Source: Chloroflexota bacterium
GTDB taxonomy: Bacteria; Chloroflexota; Dehalococcoidia; Tepidiformales; Tepidiformaceae
Reading direction: 5' to 3'
Length of the DNA: 5,044 nt
NCBI GenBank assembly: GCA_025350285.1
Contig: JANXYE010000082.1
Location: forward strand, 1-5,044
Both the position numbers and the translations under genes were made by a program. Shown here one piece after another: positions 1 through 5,030 of the stretch. The stretch's first letter is position 1. The number at the start of each line of letters is the position of its first letter. Under the pieces are notes generated by a model, which worked only from the letters and a program-made list of their open reading frames with translations, did no database searches and was not told where the DNA came from.

Positions 1-195
1 CAGACGCTCTTCAGCAGGGATTCGATGCTGCTCTGGGGGATCAAGGCGTTCCGTCCGCATTCGCGGAGGGTTGAGGTGCTCCTGGCCACCGTCCCGCACA
101 CGGCGAAGGTGTACCAGCCTCGGTCGCCGAAGCAGGTGGCGAAGGTGCTCAAGCGGCTCACGCCAGAGCCCGCCGAACAGCGAAGTGGTAGCTGA
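1..195 (+). CDS. C-terminal fragment of an unrecognised protein
   Basis: Frame 1 is open from the window edge to a TGA at 193-195, giving the last 64 residues of a protein that starts outside the window. The fragment has a short hydrophobic patch near its beginning (MLLWGI), then a strand-like segment (VEVLLATV), then a basic stretch rich in Lys and Arg (YQPRSPKQVAKVLKRL), and ends in a polar, probably disordered tail. The pattern of a strand followed by 'Y.PRSPKQVAKVL' is loosely like the last strand and helix of small bacterial PH-like domains, but this resemblance is weak and I do not assign a family. The next gene on this strand begins 99 bases later, so co-transcription is possible but not shown. 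The reading frame itself is likely real because its composition and codon use match the neighbouring genes; the function is unknown. Confidence 0.55.
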   Translation, partial: QTLFSRDSMLLWGIKAFRPHSRRVEVLLATVPHTAKVYQPRSPKQVAKVLKRLTPEPAEQRSGS

Positions 196-260
196 CGCCG
201 GGCCGCATCCGGAGAACGTCCGTGCAGCCGCACGCGCCAATAGAGTAGCCTCCAGGTTGA

Positions 261-282
261 GTGCGAAGTGCTTCGCACGAAG
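261..282. repeat. Overlapping dyads upstream of the ATP-grasp gene
   Basis: GTGCGAAG (261-268) and CTTCGCAC (271-278) form a perfect 8-2-8 inverted repeat. A third copy of CGAAG at 278-282 makes a second, overlapping inverted repeat with CTTCG (271-275). As RNA the first pair would form a 7-bp hairpin with a GUGC loop ending just before the ribosome binding site. The alternative hairpin would take up the AAG of the ribosome binding site. It could be a protein operator or a translational control hairpin; no T-run follows, so it is not a standard terminator. The rest of the gap (196-260) shows only a small 5-4-5 inverted repeat (221-234) and no convincing promoter. Confidence 0.5.
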
Positions 283-284
283 GA
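280..284 (+). promoter_or_regulatory. Ribosome binding site that decides the ATP-grasp start
   Basis: AAGGA lies 10 bases before the ATG at 295. The more upstream in-frame GTG at 268 falls inside the dyad and has no good Shine-Dalgarno, and the ATG at 307 has none, so 295 is preferred. Confidence 0.55.
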
Positions 285-294
285 CGACAGGTCT

Positions 295-1527
295 ATGCTG
301 CGAGTAATGCTGCTGATCCCGAGCGCCAGCTACCGGGCGCCCGACTTCATGGCGGCGGCTGCGCGGCTTGACATTGAGGTCGTGGTGGGGACGGACGAGC
401 GGCATCCCCTGCAGGACCTGCAGCCGGCGCGCCAGGTGGCGTTGGATTTCCTCGACCCTCAAGCGGGGGCGGCCCAGGTAGAATCGTTTGCCGAACGCTA
501 CGCACTCGACGCGATCATCGCGGTTGACGACGCCGGAGCCCGTCTTGCTGCCTACGCATCGAGGCGCCTCGAGTTGCCCCACAACCCTGTCGCCGCCGTC
601 GAGGCGACCCGGAACAAGCACCTGCTGCGGCTACGGCTCGCCGCGGCCGGATTGCCTTCGCCATCGTTCCTGCTAGTACCCACGGATGCCGACCCGGCGC
701 TGGTCGCCGAGGCGCTCGAATTCCCCGTGGTGCTCAAGCCGCTTTCGCTCTCGGGGAGCCGAGGTGTGATCAGAGCCGACGACCGGGACGCGTTCGCCGA
801 GGCCTTTCGTCGCATCAAGGTGCTGTTGGGCAAGCCGGACATTGCCAAGGAGTGTGGTCGGCTCGCCGGCCACATTCTCGTAGAAGGCTATCTATCAGGA
901 ATCGAAGTTGCCCTCGAAGGTCTGCTCACCGGCGGCCGTCTCGAGATTCTCGCGCTCTTCGACAAGCCCGATCCTCTCGTCGGCCCGTTCTTCGAGGAAA
1001 CGATCTACGTGACGCCATCCCGGCTGCCCGCTGCCGAGCAGCGCCGCGTCGCCGACACGGTCGAGCGTGGAGCCGCCGCACTCGGGCTACGTGATGGTCC
1101 GATCCATGCGGAACTGCGGATTAACGAAGACGGCGCCTTCCCGATCGACATCGCCGCTCGCTCCATCGGGGGGCTGTGCTCACGCACCCTCAGCTTCGGC
1201 ACGGGCATCTCGCTGGAGGAGGTCATCCTCCGTCACGCCACCGGCGCCGAATCGGCGCCACACGAGCGCGAGCAGCGCGCCGCAGGCGTGATGATGGTCC
1301 CGATTCCCAGGGCAGGCAGGCTCCGGGCCGTTGACGGGCGGGACGCGGCGGCGGCCGTTCCGCTCATCGAGTCGGTGAACATCGCCATCCGACCGGGCAG
1401 CACGTTGATCCCCCTTCCCGAGGGAGACCAGTATCTGGGCTTCATTTTCGCGAAGGGTGACTCGCCGGGCCGGGTGGAGGCGGCGCTGCGGACCGCACAC
1501 GCACTACTGCGGTTCGAAATCGACTAG
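295..1527 (+). CDS. ATP-grasp domain protein (carboxylate-amine ligase-like)
   Basis: A 410-residue cytosolic enzyme of the ATP-grasp fold, which activates a carboxylate as acyl-phosphate and joins it to an amine or other nucleophile. Residues 1-100 form a Rossmann-like pre-ATP-grasp domain (VMLLIPSASYRAPDF at the start). The ATP-grasp core follows: Lys108 in 'ATRNKHLLR', then 'FPVVLKPLSLSGSRGV' (about 143-158) with the ATP-binding Lys148 and the Gly/Ser-rich loop. 'VEGYLSGIEVALEG' (196-209) and the metal-binding strand 'HAELRINEDG...IDIAARSIGG' (271-293) with Glu273 and Asp285 complete the core. A C-terminal subdomain (about 325-410) resembles the small domain of BtrW/PurK-like ligases. In the metal motif the usual Asn of 'E.N.R' is Ala287, a change I recall in homologues of this type. 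It converges with the radical SAM gene and overlaps its read-through end by 4 bp. The substrate cannot be predicted; family assignment is secure. Confidence 0.9.
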   Translation: MLRVMLLIPSASYRAPDFMAAAARLDIEVVVGTDERHPLQDLQPARQVALDFLDPQAGAAQVESFAERYALDAIIAVDDAGARLAAYASRRLELPHNPVAAVEATRNKHLLRLRLAAAGLPSPSFLLVPTDADPALVAEALEFPVVLKPLSLSGSRGVIRADDRDAFAEAFRRIKVLLGKPDIAKECGRLAGHILVEGYLSGIEVALEGLLTGGRLEILALFDKPDPLVGPFFEETIYVTPSRLPAAEQRRVADTVERGAAALGLRDGPIHAELRINEDGAFPIDIAARSIGGLCSRTLSFGTGISLEEVILRHATGAESAPHEREQRAAGVMMVPIPRAGRLRAVDGRDAAAAVPLIESVNIAIRPGSTLIPLPEGDQYLGFIFAKGDSPGRVEAALRTAHALLRFEID

Positions 1528-2960
1528 ATTCCGAGGGCTTTTTCGAGCGGGGCCAACTGCCCCGCGGTCGGTTCCGCTCAGCAGAACCACGCTTCTGTCA
1601 ATCCCGGCACCGGCCTTCCCGGCTGCGGTGCGACATCAACCGCGACGTCACGGCCCGTCAACGCTCGCAGTGCGGCGCGCTTGACCTCCGTGAACGTCGC
1701 GAGTCCTGAGGGGCCGTTGCCACCCGCGGCCGCAAGAGCGGCCGCTTCGACGACCCCTGCGACCTCGGCCTGCAGGTCATCTACACAACGATCGGGGCCT
1801 GTCCAGGTATAAGTCAGCCGTTCGTCATCAAACGCCCCCAGCACGCCGGTTTGTGCGACCACCTCAATGAGTGGCGAGCCCGGCGGGAGGAGCAGCCGGA
1901 GCCCGTACTGCACCGGCTGGACGTTGGCCACGAGGCCGTGCCGCTCGACGAAGTCCAGGAGGTCGACAAATCCCTGGACGGTGGTCCAGGGGGTGAAGGC
2001 TACCCAGGTCGGTCGAATGACCAGGCCGACTGTGGTGGCCCGCGCGAGCGCAAGCTCCATATCCTCCCGCGTGTGCCCTTTCGCGAGTTGGCCGAGAACC
2101 TGGTCGTCCGTGGATTCGAAGGCCGATGTGATGAAGGAGCAGCCGAAATCACGCAGGGAAGGCAACCGCGCTGCATGCTCGAGGAGGTGCTCGACCTTAA
2201 TCGTCGCGTCGAAGCTGATGTGAGGATGCCGGCGGTGCAGCTCCTCCAGGATCGCGAACGAATGGGGTAGGGCGTTGAAGAAGTCCGGGTCGCCGAAGGT
2301 GATGTGTTCGGCGCCCAGCGCCACTAGCTGGTCGATGTCGGCCAACACCACTTCGGGCTGCACGAGCCTCAGCCGTCCACCGTAGACCGGCGTTATCGGG
2401 CAGTGCCGACAGGTATGGGCACAGCCCCGCGAGGCCTCGACGTAGCCTACAAGCCGCAGCTGGTCGCCGATCTTGAGGCGAGCGTAATGCTCGAGGCCAG
2501 GCAGGCCGCTGCGGTCGGGAAGGCGGAATTTCTGCCGGTCGAAGGTAGGTTGGCGCCCAGCGCCCGGGATCTCCGGGGCGGCGCGCTGACCGCCGGATAG
2601 GTGACGGGCGAGGGCCACGAGGCCCGGCTCATATTCGCCGCCGAACACAAAATCGGCGAGGCCGGAATCGACGAGCCGGTCGTAGAGGGGTGAAGCGTAC
2701 AGCCCGTAAAACACGACCTTTGCGGAGTTGTTGACCTGCCGGAGGCGGCGCGCGAATTCGATGCCCAGGCGGGCGGCGGTGTGCATCGGTACCGAAATAC
2801 CGACAAGCTCTGCCCGGGCAAGAGCGTCGGCTTCGCCCGAAGCCACGGCAAGGTCGAGGCATGTGACCTCGTGGCCGGCGGCGCCGAGGGCGGCAGCGGG
2901 CGACGCCAGCCCAATCGGTTGGTGGCCCATCTCATAGGTGGAGACCAGGAGAACGCGCAT
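1524..2960 (-). CDS. CUAEP-tail radical SAM selenoprotein with B12-binding-like N-terminus
   Basis: A 478-residue radical SAM enzyme when the internal TGA at 1578-1580 is read as selenocysteine (residue 461); without recoding it stops after 460 residues. Residues 1-125 look like a cobalamin-binding Rossmann domain ('MRVLLVSTYEMGHQPIGLASPAAAL') but without a canonical DxHxxG, so cobalamin binding is uncertain. The radical SAM domain carries C180-x3-C184-x2-C187 (EASRGCAHTCRHCP) for the [4Fe-4S] cluster that cleaves SAM, followed by 'ITFGDPDFFN' (220-229). The tail reads W-F-C-U-A-E-P, then 14 residues to a TAG at 1524-1526. This matches the CUAEP/CCAEP-tail radical SAM (seleno)protein family as I remember it from NCBI family models, in which Cys can replace Sec. 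The start fits the first strand of the fold and lies 12 bases after the nfuA-type stop, with only a weak AGG as ribosome binding site, suggesting translational coupling. The reaction catalysed is unknown. Confidence 0.88.
1544..1570 (-). promoter_or_regulatory. Bacterial SECIS-like hairpin after the Sec UGA
   Basis: In the minus-strand mRNA GCGGGGC (1565-1559) pairs perfectly with GCCCCGC (1553-1547) around a five-base loop AGUUG. Below it, CGA (1570-1568) can pair with UCG (1546-1544) across a two-base CC bulge. The apical loop begins 19 bases after the UGA, within the window known for bacterial SECIS elements. It has a G followed by U near the 5' side of the loop, as SelB-recognised loops do. 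The hairpin sits within the coding part of the read-through tail, as usual in bacteria. No U-run follows it on either strand, which argues against an intrinsic terminator. Confidence 0.8.
1578..1580 (-). other. UGA codon predicted to encode selenocysteine (Sec461)
   Basis: The minus-strand codons run TTC TGC TGA GCG GAA CCG, i.e. Phe-Cys-Sec-Ala-Glu-Pro. The frame stays open for 17 more codons (AEPTAGQLAPLEKALGI) until TAG. The residues straight after the TGA reproduce the diagnostic AEP of the CUAEP family, which is hard to explain if the TGA were a stop. The adjacent Cys460-Sec461 pair could form a selenenylsulfide or act as a metal or substrate ligand (inference). Confidence 0.88.
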
Positions 2961-2972
2961 GGCGCGAGCCTG

Positions 2973-3572
2973 CTACTTCTTTGCCGGCTGGAAATACGGG
3001 TTCTCGCCGGATGCGTGATCCGTCTGATCGACCACCCGGTCGATGCTCGGAACCGCCTCTCGGATCGCGACCTCAATGCCCTGTTTGAGTGTCACATCGG
3101 CCATGCCGCAGCCCTGGCAACCGCCGCCCAGCTCCACGAAGGCGGTGGTCCCCTCGACAGCGAGCAGGTTGACGTAGCCGCCATGCCCCGCGATTGCAGG
3201 GTTGATCTCCCGGTCAAAGGCATCCTGAATCTTCAGCTCACGCTCATCGAACCAGAGCGGGTTCGGGTTGGTGTACTTCAAGCCGCTGACGGCGGGCCCC
3301 CCGTCCTCGTAGTCGATCTCCACGCCATCAAGGTACTTCGCGTTGCGGAGCTCGATGAAAAGGCGGATACCGCCCGACTCGACCACTAGATCGCCTTGAA
3401 CCTGACCACCATCCTCGACCAGGCTGAGCACGTGTTGGAACTCGCCGCCACTGCGCCCGACAATCTGCAAGCGTAACCCTGCCACCGGGTGGCGGTTGTA
3501 CTGCTTGACCTCAGTGAGCTTGGCGACCGCGGCCGGTGTGAAGCGGATCGCGGGTATCTGTCCTGCGTTCAT
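2973..3572 (-). CDS. nfuA-like: NfuA-type iron-sulfur cluster carrier (NifU domain)
   Basis: A 199-residue cytosolic Fe-S carrier that would deliver [4Fe-4S] clusters to client enzymes. Residues 1-108 form a degenerate A-type (IscA/HesB-like) domain ('IRFTPAAVAKLTEV...VSGLKYTNPNPLW') with no cysteines at all, as in E. coli NfuA, where this domain serves for client binding. Residues 110-185 are the NifU C-terminal domain with the cluster-binding C152-x2-C155 in 'LGGGCQGCGMADVTLKQGIE'. These are the only two cysteines in the protein. The start at 3572 is chosen because GGAGGAGGG precedes it; extending upstream would put that ribosome binding site inside the coding frame and add an uncharacteristic Pro-rich leader. 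The radical SAM gene follows after 12 bases on the same strand, pointing to that enzyme as the likely client (inference). Confidence 0.9.
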   Translation of the reverse strand: MNAGQIPAIRFTPAAVAKLTEVKQYNRHPVAGLRLQIVGRSGGEFQHVLSLVEDGGQVQGDLVVESGGIRLFIELRNAKYLDGVEIDYEDGGPAVSGLKYTNPNPLWFDERELKIQDAFDREINPAIAGHGGYVNLLAVEGTTAFVELGGGCQGCGMADVTLKQGIEVAIREAVPSIDRVVDQTDHASGENPYFQPAKK

Positions 3573-3576
3573 GGAT

Positions 3577-3585
3577 CCCTCCTCC
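3577..3585 (-). promoter_or_regulatory. Strong ribosome binding site of the nfuA-like gene
   Basis: GGAGGAGGG lies four bases before the ATG at 3572, with its GGAGG core eight bases away. Part of it, GAGGAGG (3584-3578), is perfectly complementary to CCUCCUC at 3685-3679 in the leader. Confidence 0.8.
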
Positions 3586-3643
3586 GGGCCCGGGCTAGGA
3601 GCCTGGCTGTTTAGTGGGAATCGCCACATGACGATTCGTGATC

Positions 3644-3659
3644 GACCTCACCTGAGGTC
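3644..3659. repeat. Inverted repeat GACCTCA-N2-TGAGGTC
   Basis: A 7-2-7 perfect dyad (GACCTCAGGTGAGGTC on the minus strand) inside the nfuA leader. Its left arm also pairs with an upstream GAGGTC (3671-3666), so three copies of the same hexamer alternate in orientation. It could be a protein operator downstream of the promoter or part of the RNA structure; a two-base loop makes a direct RNA hairpin from this pair unlikely without opening it. Confidence 0.5.
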
Positions 3660-3757
3660 CGAGAAGACCTCGATTCGCGAGGAGGCTGAGACTCAAGACC
3701 CCCACGTTGCGAACATAAGTGCGTAGTTATGAATTAAACCGACAGGCTCCTAATTCC

Positions 3758-3788
3758 ATTATAGCGTCGCAGAGGGACCAATCGCCAA
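3758..3788 (-). promoter_or_regulatory. Predicted sigma-70-type promoter of the nfuA-radical SAM operon
   Basis: A perfect TATAAT (3763-3758, minus strand) stands in an AT-rich island within GC-rich DNA. The best -35 candidate is TTGGCG (3788-3783) at a long 19-bp spacing, which is a weak match. The predicted start falls at the 5' arm of the leader's long inverted repeat. Confidence 0.55.
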
Positions 3789-3805
3789 CCGCCTGCGCTG
3801 GTTGG
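3785..3805. repeat. Inverted repeat CCAACC-N9-GGTTGG overlapping the -35 region
   Basis: A 6-9-6 inverted repeat whose left arm overlaps the candidate -35 hexamer of the nfuA promoter. Its position suits an operator for a dimeric regulator, but a repeat of this size can arise by chance. A run of T at 3818-3822 on the plus strand is too far away for this to be a good terminator. Confidence 0.3.
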
Positions 3806-3897
3806 GTGGGCGTCAGATTTTTGCGCGGCGGCAGGCTGGCCGTCCACTGCTCAAGTCCGGCCTGGCCCAGCGGCCCCGAGTAGCGATCAGAAGACTG

Positions 3898-3940
3898 GAC
3901 CGCTCCCTAACCGTCGCGGTTACGATCGGTGTCCGCGGTC
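3898..3940. repeat. Nested inverted repeats downstream of the WYL gene
   Basis: TAACCG (3908-3913) and CGGTTA (3917-3922) form a 6-3-6 hairpin, enclosed by GACCGC (3898-3903) and GCGGTC (3935-3940). It lies about 55 bases past the WYL stop codon. No T-run follows on the minus strand, so it is at most a Rho-aided or RNA-processing structure. Confidence 0.35.
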
Positions 3941-3994
3941 TGAGCACGGCCGAGGGCCGCGGAGCCGCGAATGACACGAAAAGTCCACTGCCGC

Positions 3995-4963
3995 TCAGGC
4001 GTATTGGGCGGCGGCGGCGCGGTGCGAGGCGGCAATCTCGTCGCGCAGGTCCGTGGGCGCGAGCACGTGCACGGCGTGGCCCCAGCTCCGCACCCACGGC
4101 ACGAACTCCAGCAAGCTCGGCAGGCGGACTTCGAAGCGGAGGCGCCCGTCGTCCAGGCGCGTGAGCCGCTGCGAGGAGTGCCAGACCGTCTCGGCCACGC
4201 GCTCCGCCACGCCGGCCGCGAACTCCAGCACGACATCGACCTCTTCATCAGCAAGCACGGCGCCACCCCAGCTCTGGGCGAGACGTGAGCGAAGATCCAC
4301 ACGGTCTGGCTGGGTGAAGTGCGCGTCCAACGGTTCCACCGCCGAGATGCGATCGACCTTGAAGGTGCGGATGCTCTGGTGCGCGTGGCTGTAGCCGAAG
4401 ACGTAGATCGCGGCACCCGTCGCGCTCGGTTCGAGGAGGTAGGGGTCGAGGTCGGTCTGCTTATCGCGTTTGGCGTTCTGTGAGCGGTAGGTGATGGTCA
4501 CCGTGCGAGATTCGGCCCAGGCGTCCGTGAGCCTACGGAGGACGCGGACCTGGGCATCGCCGGTCTCGCGGCGCGTAAGCCCGGCGGCATCGGCCGCAAC
4601 GTGGACGCCGATGGCCGGGGGCAGGGCGTTCGCCAGCTTTTCGAGCGCGCCCACCGTGTCTGGATCACGGTGGTCCGCGTGGCGCAAGATGAGGCGTGTG
4701 GCGAGGTACACGGCGCGCGCTTCGTGCAACGTGAAGCGCACGGCGCCGATCGGCGAAGACCCCGGCATCAACCGGTACCGCCGCCCCACGGGGTCGAGCG
4801 GGACCCCAAGTTCGCTCTCCAGCACGGCAAGGTCGCGCTGGATGGTGCGCGGCGAGTACTTCGTGCTCTCGGCGAGTTGCCGGACGGTGAGCCCTTGCGG
4901 AGCACGGCGCAGGCGGCTCTCAAGTTCCACGAGACGGGAGGCGCGGCGAGTCTGCTCAGTCAT
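3995..4963 (-). CDS. WYL-domain transcriptional regulator (HTH-WYL-WCX)
   Basis: A 322-residue DNA-binding regulator. Residues 5-66 form an N-terminal winged helix-turn-helix ('LTVRQLAESTKYSPRTIQRDLAVLESELGVPL', then the wing 'RRYRL'). Residues 70-125 are a helical linker. Residues 138-212 are the WYL ligand-sensing domain, with 'LDPYLLEP' and 'IYVFGYSHAHQSIRTFKVDRISAVEPL'; the eponymous Trp-Tyr-Leu is Ile186-Tyr187-Val188 here, but the downstream R-T-F-x-x-D-R-I signature is intact. Residues 240-312 form the WCX extension involved in oligomerisation. WYL proteins sense nucleic-acid or small-molecule ligands and control many systems, including defence and DNA-damage responses. It is on the same strand as nfuA and the radical SAM gene but 422 bases upstream, with a separate promoter in between, so regulation of that operon is only a possibility. 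Confidence 0.9.
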   Translation of the reverse strand: MTEQTRRASRLVELESRLRRAPQGLTVRQLAESTKYSPRTIQRDLAVLESELGVPLDPVGRRYRLMPGSSPIGAVRFTLHEARAVYLATRLILRHADHRDPDTVGALEKLANALPPAIGVHVAADAAGLTRRETGDAQVRVLRRLTDAWAESRTVTITYRSQNAKRDKQTDLDPYLLEPSATGAAIYVFGYSHAHQSIRTFKVDRISAVEPLDAHFTQPDRVDLRSRLAQSWGGAVLADEEVDVVLEFAAGVAERVAETVWHSSQRLTRLDDGRLRFEVRLPSLLEFVPWVRSWGHAVHVLAPTDLRDEIAASHRAAAAQYA

Positions 4964-4967
4964 GGCG

Positions 4968-4973
4968 TCCCTT
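4968..4973 (-). promoter_or_regulatory. Ribosome binding site of the WYL regulator
   Basis: AAGGGA lies four bases before the ATG at 4963, supporting this start. Confidence 0.55.
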
Positions 4974-4980
4974 TTTCGTT

Positions 4981-5030
4981 ATGATGCATAGAGGTTCGGG
5001 CGAAAACACGCCAGATCTTGTCGCGTTTTC
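4981..5030 (-). promoter_or_regulatory. Possible WYL promoter with an operator-like dyad
   Basis: GAAAAC (5002-5007) and GTTTTC (5025-5030) form an inverted repeat with a 17-base spacer, whose centre almost coincides with a palindromic AGATCT (5013-5018). The element lies 40-70 bases before the WYL start codon in the AT-richer gap, a typical place for an autoregulatory operator. The core promoter is not clear: TTTTCG overlapping one arm, 17 bases from CATAAC, is only a weak candidate. Confidence 0.3.

Larger units (their letters stand above)
3573..3752 (-). promoter_or_regulatory. Candidate structured 5' leader RNA of the nfuA-radical SAM operon
   Basis: If transcription starts about seven bases after the TATAAT, the RNA begins at about 3751. 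UAGGAGCCUG (3752-3743) is perfectly complementary over 10 bp to CAGGCUCCUA (3605-3596), about 10 bases before the ribosome binding site. A helix like a riboswitch P1 would therefore close nearly the whole leader. Inside are hairpins GAGGUC (3671-3666)/GACCUC (3659-3654) with a UUCUCG loop, CCUCG (3682-3678)/CGAGG (3672-3668), and GAAUCG (3637-3632)/CGAUUC (3623-3618). CCUCCUC (3685-3679) can pair with the Shine-Dalgarno. Several of these helices exclude one another, as expected of a switch. I do not recognise a known riboswitch class; function and ligand are unknown. Confidence 0.45.
3573..3994. other. Noncoding regulatory interval between the nfuA-like and WYL genes
   Basis: About 420 bases without a credible gene. 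The nfuA-side half holds the leader and promoter described separately and is richer in A and T around 3709-3765. The WYL-side half (3806-3994) is GC-rich and contains the nested repeats and two copies of GTCCACTGC (3842-3850 and 3983-3991). Open frames crossing this stretch have no recognisable protein features and run into the neighbouring genes in the wrong frame. No tRNA or transposon ends were seen. Confidence 0.6.

Noticed and set aside
268..294. GTG at 268 as start of the ATP-grasp gene
   Set aside because: It lies inside a dyad, lacks a good Shine-Dalgarno and adds nine residues before the first strand; the ATG at 295 has AAGGA upstream.
1547..1565. The GCGGGGC/GCCCCGC hairpin as a bidirectional intrinsic terminator between convergent genes
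   Set aside because: No T-run follows it on either strand; the TTTTT at 1539-1543 becomes an A-run in the minus-strand RNA and precedes the hairpin on the plus strand.
1578..2960. Radical SAM protein ending at the TGA with a 460-residue product
   Set aside because: The residues encoded directly after the TGA complete the CUAEP motif and a SECIS-like hairpin follows, so the TGA is better read as Sec.
2781..3389. Plus-strand 202-codon open frame spanning the radical SAM and NfuA genes
   Set aside because: It lies antisense across two well-supported genes and has no recognisable motif.
3573..3629. N-terminal extension of the NfuA-like protein from 3629
   Set aside because: The added residues are encoded by the strong ribosome binding site and a Pro-rich stretch unlike NfuA; 3572 is the natural start.
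3596..3752. A tRNA-Sec or other known RNA gene formed by the 10-bp terminal helix
   Set aside because: The length is about 157 bases, no T-loop signature (GTTCGA) or UCA anticodon arm is present, and the 3' side runs straight into a ribosome binding site.
4491..4991. Plus-strand open frames of 127 and 166 codons opposite the WYL gene
   Set aside because: They are antisense to a clear HTH-WYL protein, have Arg/Ser-rich translations typical of GC-rich shadow frames and show no domain.
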